64,000 nt of DNA from Gordonia malaquae NBRC 108250 (lineage in GTDB: Bacteria; Actinomycetota; Actinomycetes; Mycobacteriales; Mycobacteriaceae): contig NZ_BAOP01000019.1 in NCBI RefSeq assembly GCF_000344135.1, forward strand, positions 1-64,000. The letters are read 5' to 3'. This document shows, piece by piece, positions 8,270-15,816 of this stretch. The notes under the pieces are model-generated. The model made no database searches. It saw only the letters and a list, made by a program, of their open reading frames with translations, and was not told the origin of the DNA. Positions within the stretch are counted from its first letter, which is position 1. Each line of letters starts with the position of its first letter. Position numbers and translations under genes: made by a program.

Positions 8270-8345
8270 TCGCGCGAGTGGTACCGCTCGGCATGACCGA
8301 CGCTCGTGAGGACCTCGGCGGCGCTCAGCAGTACCACTCGCGCGA
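8270..8345. terminator. 15-bp inverted repeat between convergent genes
   Basis: TCGCGCGAGTGGTAC (8270-8284) and GTACCACTCGCGCGA (8331-8345) are perfect inverted copies enclosing 46 bases, and they fill the gap between the convergent TetR and DUF7064-like genes. They probably act as a bidirectional terminator. The long loop is unusual. Confidence 0.5.
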
Positions 8346-8347
8346 GG

Positions 8348-9493
8348 CTACGGAGCGACGTCGATGTACTCGGCGAACCCGTACTGGTCGTGCGGTCCGA
8401 TGACCGCGAACTCGAACAGTCCGTCCCCGGTGACCACGGCGTCGCCGTCCGTGTACGTGAACGTCGCGTAGTGGTCGATCGGGCAGAACATCTTCATGGT
8501 CGGGTCCAGTTCGGACACCTTGTTGCGGACGGCTTCGACCTTCTCGTCGCCCTGCCACATCCCGTGTCGCCAGTCCTGTTCCAGGCCGTAACCGGTCCCG
8601 AAGCCGATGAAGTTCGCGACCTTCGGCTCGCAGCGCACCGACGTCGACTCCCCGGACGGCTTCACAAAGCGCAGGGTGGCTCCGGACGGTTCCCGGCCCC
8701 CGGAGACGAACTCCACCGCGTGCTCCACCCGACCGAGCCATTCCGGTTCGCGTGTCGGATCGTTCCACACGCGGCGGGCGTCGCCCATGATCCGTTCGCC
8801 GGTCCGTAGTTCCTGCACGATCACGACGATCGAGTAGTCGGCGAAACGCATCACCGAGTAGATCCAGAAGAACGACGTCGCGTCGGTCTCGGCGGCACGG
8901 CGCCCGGGCGGCTCGGCCTCGCCGACGGGACGGACACCCCACGACCGGTCACGGTTGCCTCGCCAGGTGTCCGGCTGGACGTCGAAGTCGTCGCCGTCGA
9001 CGGTGAGCGACCCCGTCCACCGGCCGGTCTGCACGAACCGCATGGTGTCGAACGTGACGCGCTCGAGTTGGCGCTGGTAGTGGCGCGGTTCGAGGGCGGC
9101 GGGGCCGTCGGCGTCGAAGACGAGATCGAACGAGACGTCGCCGTGCCCGGGCGCCAGAGACACGCGCAAGCGCTGCAGGCCGTCGAGCACCTCAACCTTC
9201 AGCGGTCCGACTGTCAGGTCGTTCCGATTGTCGCCCAACGCCTTCGACGCGCGGACCACGATGTGCTCGTCGCCGTGGCGAACTACCGCGAATCCGTCGA
9301 CGACGCCGAGGTTCGGGTACACGCCGAGCCCCACGATCAGCCACGGCTCGGCGCTGTCGCCGCGCATGTCGCCGTGGCAGTTGAAGTAATACCGATCGTA
9401 GAAGTTGCGATCGGACGTCCCGACGTGGCGGACCACCTCGGCGATCTGATGGATCGGGTAGTCGTCCATCTCGGACAGGGCTGAATGGCTCAT
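8348..9493 (-). CDS. conserved hypothetical protein (DUF7064/DUF7065-like)
   Basis: 381 residues, soluble, no signal peptide. I recognise the general pattern of actinobacterial proteins with a beta-rich, lipocalin/CrtC-like fold: an N-terminal half with the SWGVRPVG stretch after RDR and a C-terminal repeat of similar layout ending in FAVIGPHDQYGF. No catalytic residues can be named. It overlaps the upstream phosphotransferase-like gene by four bases, so the two are translationally coupled and probably act on one substrate, perhaps a steroid or terpenoid; that is inference from this gene pair. Convergent with a TetR gene. Confidence 0.72.
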   Translation of the reverse strand: MSHSALSEMDDYPIHQIAEVVRHVGTSDRNFYDRYYFNCHGDMRGDSAEPWLIVGLGVYPNLGVVDGFAVVRHGDEHIVVRASKALGDNRNDLTVGPLKVEVLDGLQRLRVSLAPGHGDVSFDLVFDADGPAALEPRHYQRQLERVTFDTMRFVQTGRWTGSLTVDGDDFDVQPDTWRGNRDRSWGVRPVGEAEPPGRRAAETDATSFFWIYSVMRFADYSIVVIVQELRTGERIMGDARRVWNDPTREPEWLGRVEHAVEFVSGGREPSGATLRFVKPSGESTSVRCEPKVANFIGFGTGYGLEQDWRHGMWQGDEKVEAVRNKVSELDPTMKMFCPIDHYATFTYTDGDAVVTGDGLFEFAVIGPHDQYGFAEYIDVAP

Positions 9494-10656
9494 GCCTCCT
9501 CTGTTCCTCGTGGGGTCCCCGAGCGCAGTCGAGGGGCGGAGTCGAGAGGCCAGTAGGTCCCGGCCATCATGGCTTCCACTGTGGCGCGGTGCAGGATCAT
9601 GTCGTCGGGGTCGGCGGGTTCGGCGGCCTGCCCGAAATGGATCGCCCGACAGTTGATGCGGAACATGATGACGGCGTGCACCAACGCCGAGTAGGTGATG
9701 TAGAAGTCGAGGTCACGCGGAGTGTGGCCGGTGCGACGCTCGTACTCGGCGGCGACGTCCTCGCGACTCAGGAAGGTCGGCAGGCCCTCGAGTGTGGCGA
9801 GCTCCGCGAGGTCTTGGAAGAACCTGTGGATGAAGATCATCCACGCGATGTCGAGTTCGCGGGGCCCGACGGTCGCCATCTCCCAGTCGAGCACGGCGAC
9901 GGGCGAGAAGTCGCGGTACATGATGTTGCCGATGCGGGCGTCGCCCCAGATCAGCACCGGGTCGGATTCCTCGGTGGGGAAGTTCTCCTCCACCCAGGCG
10001 AAAGCGCGCTCGATCAGCGGCGCACCTGCACGCCCCTGCGAGGCCCAGTCGTAGAACTCGCGGAGGCGGCGCACATGTCCGCGCAGGGGCGTCTCACCCG
10101 GGTTGTGCAGCGTGACGCCGACGGCGGGCAACGGCGCGGCGTGCACCGCGGCCAGCACGCCGACCGACTCCGACATCAGAGTGCGGCGCTGCTCGTCGGT
10201 CGCCTCGGACACCCACGACCCGAAGGTGTACGGCATCACGTCTGGGGGCACGATGCCGTCGACGCGTCCCATGACGAAGAAGGGGGCTCCGAGCGCATCC
10301 GGACTCGGCTCGGACCACCACAGGGTCGGGAGTGGGACGTCGGTGTGATCGGCGACGTGGCGGATCAGATTGAACTGTCCGTCGAGGTCGTACGACGGGA
10401 ACACCGGGTCGCTGTCGGCCATCGGTGCCACTCGGACGACGAGGCTCTGCTCGACGCCTGCGATGCGGGCCGTGGCCAACAGCGTCTCGCTCGACATCCC
10501 GTTGGCCGACGGCAGTTCGACGGTCAGGACGGCGGCGTCGTCGCCCTCATGCGACTTGAGCCATGTGTCGAGTCGGTCGCGGAGCCATTCCGGGTCGCGC
10601 TGGGATTCGCTTGGGCGCGCTACCTGCGCACTCTCATCATCTGTGATCGGGGACAC
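9490..10656 (-). CDS. phosphotransferase family protein (APH / ACAD10-11 N-terminal type)
   Basis: 388 residues with the aminoglycoside-phosphotransferase/choline-kinase fold. The Brenner-like catalytic loop is WGDARIGNIMY (Asp base, Asn) near residues 232-242, and the metal-binding Asp lies in VLDWEMATVGPRELDIAW. The branch looks like the proteins found next to acyl-CoA dehydrogenases and steroid/fatty-acid genes rather than antibiotic-resistance kinases, so a small-molecule hydroxyl kinase is more likely than resistance. The start is GTG. Coupled to the downstream DUF7064-like gene and divergent from mmpL. Confidence 0.8.
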   Translation of the reverse strand: MSPITDDESAQVARPSESQRDPEWLRDRLDTWLKSHEGDDAAVLTVELPSANGMSSETLLATARIAGVEQSLVVRVAPMADSDPVFPSYDLDGQFNLIRHVADHTDVPLPTLWWSEPSPDALGAPFFVMGRVDGIVPPDVMPYTFGSWVSEATDEQRRTLMSESVGVLAAVHAAPLPAVGVTLHNPGETPLRGHVRRLREFYDWASQGRAGAPLIERAFAWVEENFPTEESDPVLIWGDARIGNIMYRDFSPVAVLDWEMATVGPRELDIAWMIFIHRFFQDLAELATLEGLPTFLSREDVAAEYERRTGHTPRDLDFYITYSALVHAVIMFRINCRAIHFGQAAEPADPDDMILHRATVEAMMAGTYWPLDSAPRLRSGTPRGTEEA

Positions 10657-10726
10657 ATGCGAATTAGAACAGGTTCCATGCCAATCTGTCGAGGTTCACG
10701 TGGCACGATTCTGCTCTTTCCGACGT

Positions 10727-10749
10727 TAACTTAATGGTGGTAACTTAAT
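10727..10749. promoter_or_regulatory. direct repeats in the mmpL promoter region
   Basis: TAACTTAAT occurs at 10727-10735 and again at 10741-10749, a 14-base period; the first is preceded by GT, giving the palindrome GTTAAC. It is an AT-rich island in high-GC DNA between the divergent phosphotransferase and mmpL genes. Likely operator for the TetR regulator at the end of the mmpL operon. Confidence 0.5.
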
Positions 10750-10786
10750 CGCGATAACAGTGATCGAACGAAGTCAGGAGGTCGAC

Positions 10787-13036
10787 GTGCTGGCACGGAT
10801 GACCGAACGGATCCTTTCCGCTCCACGCGCGGTCCTCGCCGTTGCTGTCGTGATCCTTGCGCTCTGTGCCGTGTACGGCGCGGGGGCGGCGGGGAAGATG
10901 CTCGCCGGAGGGTACGAAGACCCCGGCTCGGAGTCGACTCACGCGAACAACGTTCTTCGGGACACGTTCGACCGTGGCGGGATGCAGTTCGTCGTCAAGC
11001 TCGACGGCGCGCCCGGCGTCGACATGACTGTCGACAAGAACTCCATCGCCACGCGGGACGAGATCCTCGCGATCTTCGACGGTAAGTCCGTCTCACGCGG
11101 CGGATACGTGCAGCAACCTGTTCTGACGGTATGGAACTCGCCGAATCTCGCCGGTGAGCTGCTCAGCACCGACAAGTCGTCCACTCAGATCGTGGCGTCC
11201 ATCGCCGGCGGCGACGAGCACGCGCCCAAGAACGCCGAGGAACTCCGCGACCTGCTCGGTGGTGAGCGGCACGGCGTGCGCATTCAGACCGGCGGAATGG
11301 CGCTGGTCTACGGCACGATCAACAAGCAGACGAGCAAAGACCTCGCCGTCGCCGAGGCCATCGCCATCCCGATCAGCTTCCTGTTGCTCATCGTCATCTT
11401 CGGAGGCGTTGTCGCGGCATCACTCCCGGTACTCGTCGGCGGTGCGGCCATCGTCGGCACGCTCGCGCTGCTGCGGGTCATCGCAGGCTTCGCCGACGTC
11501 TCGATCTTCGCGCTCAACCTCACCACCGCGATGGGTCTTGCGCTCGCGATCGACTACACCCTGCTCATCGTCACCCGGTACCGCGAAGAGGTGTCGAACG
11601 GACGGGACCGTCGCGCCGCGATCATTCGGACCATGGACACCGCTGGACGCACGGTCGCATTCTCCGCGGTCACCGTCGCGCTGTCGTTGGCGGCGCTCGC
11701 GATCTTCCCGATGTACTTCCTGCGGTCCTTCGCGTACGCCGGAGTCGGGGTGGTTCTCGTTGCGCTGATCGCGGCGCTGGTCCTGACTCCCGCGCTGCTG
11801 ATGGTCCTCGGCGACCGCGTCGACGCACTGAACGTCCGCAAGGCATGGCGCAAGCTGAGGCGACGACCGGTCGATCCGGCGGCCGACCAGGCGCGAGCAA
11901 CCGCGCCGATCGAGGAGTCGGGGTGGTACCGGGTGTCGCAGGCGGTGCTGCGACGTGCTGTCCCGGTGGCGATCGTCGTGCCCGTCCTTCTGCTGATCCT
12001 CGGCGCGCCGTTCCTGTCGCTGAAGTTCGGATTTCCCGACGAACGGGTGCTTCCGAAGGACGCGAGCGTGCACTCGATGGCCGACGAGACGCGTGCCGAG
12101 TACGCGCAGGAACCGGGTGCTACCGCGATCGCGGTGGTCGAAGGCGGCGTCGCCGAGGCGGAGTTGAAGAGCTACGTGGCCGACCTCTCGAAGGTCGACG
12201 CGGTCGCGGCCGTCACCTCGCCGGTGGGAACGTTCGTCCAGGGGAAGCCGGTGGCACCCGGCGACCCGGCCGACTCGGTCGGGGGAGTCGCGCTCGTGAG
12301 CATCGCAACCGACGTGGAACCGATGGGCGACACCGGCCAGGACCAGATCGAGGCGCTGCGCGCCGTGGACCGGCCCGCGGGGTCGACGGTGTCGTTCACC
12401 GGGCTTGCCGCGGTCAACAACGACGTGGTGAGCGCGATGTTCCACTACCTGCCGTGGGTTCTGATCATCATCGCCGTCGCGACCTACGTACTCCTGTTCC
12501 TGTTCACCGGCAGTGTGTTCCTGCCGCTCAAGGCGCTGGTCCTGAACATTCTGTCGCTGTCGGCGACCTTCGGCGCGATGGTCTGGATCTTCCAGGAGGG
12601 GCACCTCGGCGGCTTCGACACCACGCCGCAGGGTTATCTCGTGGCGACGATGCCGATTCTGATGTTCTGCATCGCATTCGGGTTGTCCATGGACTACGAG
12701 GTGTTCCTCCTCGGACGTATCCGCGAGGAGTGGCTCAAATCCGACCGGACAAAGGAGGCGAACGACCACGCTGTCGCCGTCGGCCTCGCCCGCACCGGTC
12801 GCGTCGTGACCGCGGCGGCGCTTCTCATGGCGATCGTGTTCGCGGGGATCGCGGCGTCGGAGGTGTCGTTCATGCGGATGTTCGGCGTCGGTCTGACACT
12901 CGCGGTGTTGATGGACGCGTCGATCATCCGGATGCTGTTGGTGCCGGCGTTCATGCGGCTGGCCGGCCTGTGGAACTGGTGGGCGCCCGCGCCGCTCCGC
13001 AGACTCCATGATCGGATCGGGTTGAAGGAGGAGTGA
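10787..13036 (+). CDS. MMPL-family RND transporter
   Basis: About 749 residues with the two-fold RND layout: helix 1, an external loop, five helices, and a repeat of the same. Both halves show the MmpL signature in which an Asp-Tyr pair sits before the cytoplasmic loop: AIDYTLLIVTRYREE (about residue 255) and GLSMDYEVFLLGRIREEW (about residue 635). Such proteins export lipids or siderophores by proton motive force; the substrate here is unknown. The start is taken as GTG 10787 because AGGAGG (10776-10781) is five bases upstream; a GTG at 10760 has none. Its stop overlaps the following TetR gene. Confidence 0.9.
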   Translation: MLARMTERILSAPRAVLAVAVVILALCAVYGAGAAGKMLAGGYEDPGSESTHANNVLRDTFDRGGMQFVVKLDGAPGVDMTVDKNSIATRDEILAIFDGKSVSRGGYVQQPVLTVWNSPNLAGELLSTDKSSTQIVASIAGGDEHAPKNAEELRDLLGGERHGVRIQTGGMALVYGTINKQTSKDLAVAEAIAIPISFLLLIVIFGGVVAASLPVLVGGAAIVGTLALLRVIAGFADVSIFALNLTTAMGLALAIDYTLLIVTRYREEVSNGRDRRAAIIRTMDTAGRTVAFSAVTVALSLAALAIFPMYFLRSFAYAGVGVVLVALIAALVLTPALLMVLGDRVDALNVRKAWRKLRRRPVDPAADQARATAPIEESGWYRVSQAVLRRAVPVAIVVPVLLLILGAPFLSLKFGFPDERVLPKDASVHSMADETRAEYAQEPGATAIAVVEGGVAEAELKSYVADLSKVDAVAAVTSPVGTFVQGKPVAPGDPADSVGGVALVSIATDVEPMGDTGQDQIEALRAVDRPAGSTVSFTGLAAVNNDVVSAMFHYLPWVLIIIAVATYVLLFLFTGSVFLPLKALVLNILSLSATFGAMVWIFQEGHLGGFDTTPQGYLVATMPILMFCIAFGLSMDYEVFLLGRIREEWLKSDRTKEANDHAVAVGLARTGRVVTAAALLMAIVFAGIAASEVSFMRMFGVGLTLAVLMDASIIRMLLVPAFMRLAGLWNWWAPAPLRRLHDRIGLKEE

Positions 13037-13692
13037 TGGCCGACAACGTGTCGCGCCCGCGGTCTCCCCGTGGCGCCGGGGATCAGCTCGCCGACGAGAT
13101 ACTCGATGCGACCACCGACCTGCTCATCGAGATGGGGAGTGCGCATGCGGTGTCGATCCGTGCCGTCGCGCAGCGAGTCGGCGTCACGCCGCCGTCGATC
13201 TACCTGCACTTCCAGGACAAGGACGAGTTGCTCGACGCGGTCTGCGCCAATTACTACGAGCGGTTCGACGACGTGATGATGGCGGCGGCCGAGGGCATCG
13301 ACGATCTGTGGCACCGAGCCGTCGCGCAGGGGATGGCGTACGTGCGGTTCGCGATCGAGAACGACGTCGTCTTCCGCACCACGTTCTCGCGGGTCACCCG
13401 AGCGGGGGAGCCGAGCCTCACCGACGAGGTGCTGCTGTCGTCGGCGTTCGGTCACATCCGGGAGACCATCGAAGAGGCGATGGCGGCGGGACTGATAGCT
13501 GAAGGCGATCCGGTCGCGGTGGTGATGCAGGTGTGGTCCGTTGCGCACGGCGTCGCGTCGCTGATGGTCACCAAGCCGGGCCTGCCGTGGGGTGACGACC
13601 TGGCGACCGCCGAGGCGGCGATGCGCGCCGTCTGCTCCGGGTTGAGTCAAGTACCGGTAAAGTGGGAACCAATCGGCTTCGACGTTCGTTGA
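13036..13692 (+). CDS. TetR/AcrR regulator of the mmpL operon
   Basis: 218 residues. TetR helix-turn-helix near residues 25-60 (MGSAHAVSIRAVAQRVGVTP, then PSIYLHFQDKDELLDAV); the C-terminal domain is of the WHG/TetR_C type seen in mycobacterial regulators. TGATG overlap: ATG 13036 shares its A with the TGA of mmpL, with AAGGAGG (13025-13031) upstream; a GTG at 13033 is also in frame but too close to it. Co-transcription with mmpL suggests it controls the transporter, possibly through the repeats at 10727-10749. Confidence 0.87.
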   Translation: MADNVSRPRSPRGAGDQLADEILDATTDLLIEMGSAHAVSIRAVAQRVGVTPPSIYLHFQDKDELLDAVCANYYERFDDVMMAAAEGIDDLWHRAVAQGMAYVRFAIENDVVFRTTFSRVTRAGEPSLTDEVLLSSAFGHIRETIEEAMAAGLIAEGDPVAVVMQVWSVAHGVASLMVTKPGLPWGDDLATAEAAMRAVCSGLSQVPVKWEPIGFDVR

Positions 13693-13741
13693 ACTGATCG
13701 AACCAGTCGTGGAAAGCACCCATTCGTCTAAGGAGCGGACA

Positions 13742-14635
13742 GTGCGAGAGAGCAGCAACCCGATCATGCGGGGCGTTGTCAAAGACAACAAGCAGCAGAA
13801 CGCAGGCGGATACGCCACGTTCGGCACCGGGATGGCCGGTGCGGGCCAGGGCGCGATGACCTACGGCCAGCAGCAGTACAACCAGCAGTACACGCAGCCG
13901 GGTTACCAGCCGCAGGCCGGCACTCGCCCGATGACCATCGACGACGTCGTGACGAAGACCGCGATGACGCTCGGCACGGTCATCCTGTTCGCGGTAGCCA
14001 CATACTTCGTGATCAGCGGTCGTGACACCGTCGACGCGCAGATGTCGATCGCCGCGCCGATCATGGGCGTCGGCGCCATCGGCGGCCTCGTTCTGGTCCT
14101 CATCGCGAGCTTCGGTCGCAAGCAGGACAACCCGGCGATCGTTCTCGCGTACGCGGCCTTCGAGGGCCTCTTCGTCGGTGCGATCTCATTCGTCTTCGGC
14201 AATCTGACGATCAGCGACACGTCCGCAGGCGTCATGATCGGCCAGGCGGTGCTCGGCACGCTCGGCGTGTTCGTCGGCATGCTCGTCGTCTACAAGGTCG
14301 GCGCCATCCGCGTCACCCCACGCTTCACCCGCATGATCACTGCGGGCATCTTCGGTGTCCTGGTGATGGTCATCGGCAACCTGGTCGTCGGATTCTTCAA
14401 CGGCGGCACCGGTCTCGGCCTGCGCGACGGTGGTCCGATTGCGATCATCTTCTCGCTCGTCTGCATCGGCCTCGCGGCGTTCTCGTTCCTGATCGACTTC
14501 GATTCGGCCGACGAACTGATCCGCGCGGGCGCTCCGGCGAAGGCGTCGTGGGGCGTTGCACTCGGCCTCACCGTGACCCTGGTCTGGCTGTACGTCGAGA
14601 TCCTGCGTCTGCTCAGCTACCTGAACAGCGACTAG
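13742..14635 (+). CDS. Bax inhibitor-1 / YccA-like membrane protein
   Basis: 297 residues. A cytoplasmic Gln/Tyr/Gly-rich N-terminus (about residues 30-65, QQQYNQQYTQPGYQ) precedes a seven-helix BI-1-like core. The last hydrophobic stretch has the aspartate-containing loop typical of this family of pH-sensitive calcium-leak channels (LIDFDSADELIRAGAP, then WGVALGLTVTLVWLYVEILRLL). GTG 13742 is chosen because AAGGAG (13730-13735) lies six bases upstream and MRESSNP is the usual family start; an in-frame GTG at 13709 has no ribosome site. Its role in actinobacteria is not established. Confidence 0.88.
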   Translation: MRESSNPIMRGVVKDNKQQNAGGYATFGTGMAGAGQGAMTYGQQQYNQQYTQPGYQPQAGTRPMTIDDVVTKTAMTLGTVILFAVATYFVISGRDTVDAQMSIAAPIMGVGAIGGLVLVLIASFGRKQDNPAIVLAYAAFEGLFVGAISFVFGNLTISDTSAGVMIGQAVLGTLGVFVGMLVVYKVGAIRVTPRFTRMITAGIFGVLVMVIGNLVVGFFNGGTGLGLRDGGPIAIIFSLVCIGLAAFSFLIDFDSADELIRAGAPAKASWGVALGLTVTLVWLYVEILRLLSYLNSD

Positions 14636-14656
14636 TCGCGGACTGACTCATCTCAA

Positions 14657-14695
14657 CCGTCGCCCCGGCTTCCCTCATGGAAGCCGGGGCGACGG
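14657..14695. terminator. bidirectional hairpin terminator
   Basis: A 17-bp perfect stem (left arm 14657-14673, right arm 14679-14695, loop CTCAT) between the convergent BI-1 and DUF998-like genes. The core is CGCCCCGGCTTCC paired with GGAAGCCGGGGCG. No T-run, as is usual in actinobacteria. Confidence 0.82.
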
Positions 14696-14709
14696 CTTGT
14701 GCGTCGTGG

Positions 14710-15306
14710 TCAGAGCAGCAGGCCGATGGCGACCAACAGATAGAACACCGAGATCGCCACGATGAAAACCCGCTCGGCGATGCCGAACAGGCGCCGTCGA
14801 AGTGGAGTGACCAGGGCGACGACCAGCACGACCAGCGACACCAACGCGACGACGTGCAGCACGGAGGCGGCAGACGCCAGAGTGCCGCCGACAGTGTCGG
14901 ACATCCACCGGCTGAAGTTCCCCGTCAGCGAGTACGAGATCGCGAACCAGGCGATCGCCAACACGTAGTGAAGCCTGCCGATCGTGGTGACGGCGGCGCC
15001 CTCGAGATCGGTCGGCGCCAGCGGCAACACCGCGAAGACGGCGGCGAGGACGAGGAGCAGTGCGGTGGCCTGCCCTTTGTCCGACCACGCGGGGAGCCCC
15101 GTCCACACGGCGGCGGCCAGGGCCGCCCAACCGGCGGCGGTCACGACCGTCATGGCGGTCGACAGACCGCGCGTCGGCCCGACCGCGTAATCGCTGACCG
15201 CGTGCCGCACCGGACTGTACGAGCGGCCGACAACGTGCAGTGCGGCGAAGATGATCAATCGGACGGTGAACGCGACGGCGGCCACCACGGCGAGAGCTGT
15301 GCTCAT
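14710..15306 (-). CDS. DUF998-like integral membrane protein
   Basis: 198 residues, six to seven predicted membrane helices. The N-terminal region with GRSYSPVRHAVSDYAVGPTR resembles the DUF998 family, whose short motif HAVSDY follows helix 1. Function is unknown. ATG 15306 overlaps the stop of the upstream MarR gene by four bases (ATGA), so the pair is one transcript controlled by the MarR palindrome at 15731-15750. Confidence 0.75.
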   Translation of the reverse strand: MSTALAVVAAVAFTVRLIIFAALHVVGRSYSPVRHAVSDYAVGPTRGLSTAMTVVTAAGWAALAAAVWTGLPAWSDKGQATALLLVLAAVFAVLPLAPTDLEGAAVTTIGRLHYVLAIAWFAISYSLTGNFSRWMSDTVGGTLASAASVLHVVALVSLVVLVVALVTPLRRRLFGIAERVFIVAISVFYLLVAIGLLL

Positions 15307-15725
15307 TTCTGATCCTCCGAGGTTCGGAGCGCATTGTGCAACGCGCGGATGGTGTGGGCGAGCTCTGTCGGATCGAGTCCGATGCGGCGAGCGGTGTCGC
15401 CGAGTCCGTCGCCGAGGAGTTCGTCGCACTCACGCCGGAGCGCGACGCCTTCAGATGTGGCGGTCCAGTTCCTGGTGCGTCCGGATCCGTCCGGCGACAC
15501 GTCGTGAACGAGGCCGGCCGCTTCGAGCTTGCGGACGATGCCGCTCGACGCGGCGTCGCTCACTCCGACGGCGTGAGCCAGCTGGCGGCCGCTGATGCCG
15601 GGGTGCTCGTCGATGATGATCAGTGCGACGTAGCGGAGGTAACCGAGATCCCTTGTTCGCAGGATCTCGTCGGCCTGGCGGTCCAGGGTTCGGACGAGGT
15701 CGTGAAGTTCGTAGGCGAGGTTCAC
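15303..15725 (-). CDS. MarR family transcriptional regulator
   Basis: 140 residues with a winged helix: HPGISGRQLAHAVGVSDAAS is the recognition region, then SGIVRKLEAAGLVHDVSPDGSGRTRNWTAT forms the wing. The start is GTG 15725, five bases from a perfect 20-bp palindrome. It is coupled to a DUF998-like membrane gene and divergent from an MFS pump, so it probably represses both directions and responds to a compound that the pump exports. Confidence 0.87.
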   Translation of the reverse strand: MNLAYELHDLVRTLDRQADEILRTRDLGYLRYVALIIIDEHPGISGRQLAHAVGVSDAASSGIVRKLEAAGLVHDVSPDGSGRTRNWTATSEGVALRRECDELLGDGLGDTARRIGLDPTELAHTIRALHNALRTSEDQK

Positions 15726-15730
15726 AGCAC

Positions 15731-15750
15731 TGATTTAACTAGTTAAATCA
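15731..15750. promoter_or_regulatory. perfect 20-bp palindromic MarR operator
   Basis: TGATTTAACTAGTTAAATCA is its own reverse complement. It sits between the divergent marR and MFS genes, is strongly AT-rich in high-GC surroundings, and has the size of a MarR dimer site. Likely operator for both promoters. Confidence 0.8.
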
Positions 15751-15816
15751 TTGTCTGGCAAGCCGCACCTGATAACTCGTTTGCATCGTTCGGGGGACGC
15801 GGGGTTTCCTTGTTCA

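Noticed and set aside
5740-8337. Very long open frame on the minus strand opposite MFS, FrnE and TetR genes
   Set aside because: Arg/Asp/Gln-rich translation with no domain; an artefact of GC-rich codon use antisense to three well-supported genes.
9490-10656. Aminoglycoside resistance kinase
   Set aside because: The catalytic loop is of the ACAD10/11-type phosphotransferase branch and the context is lipid-related, so resistance is not supported.
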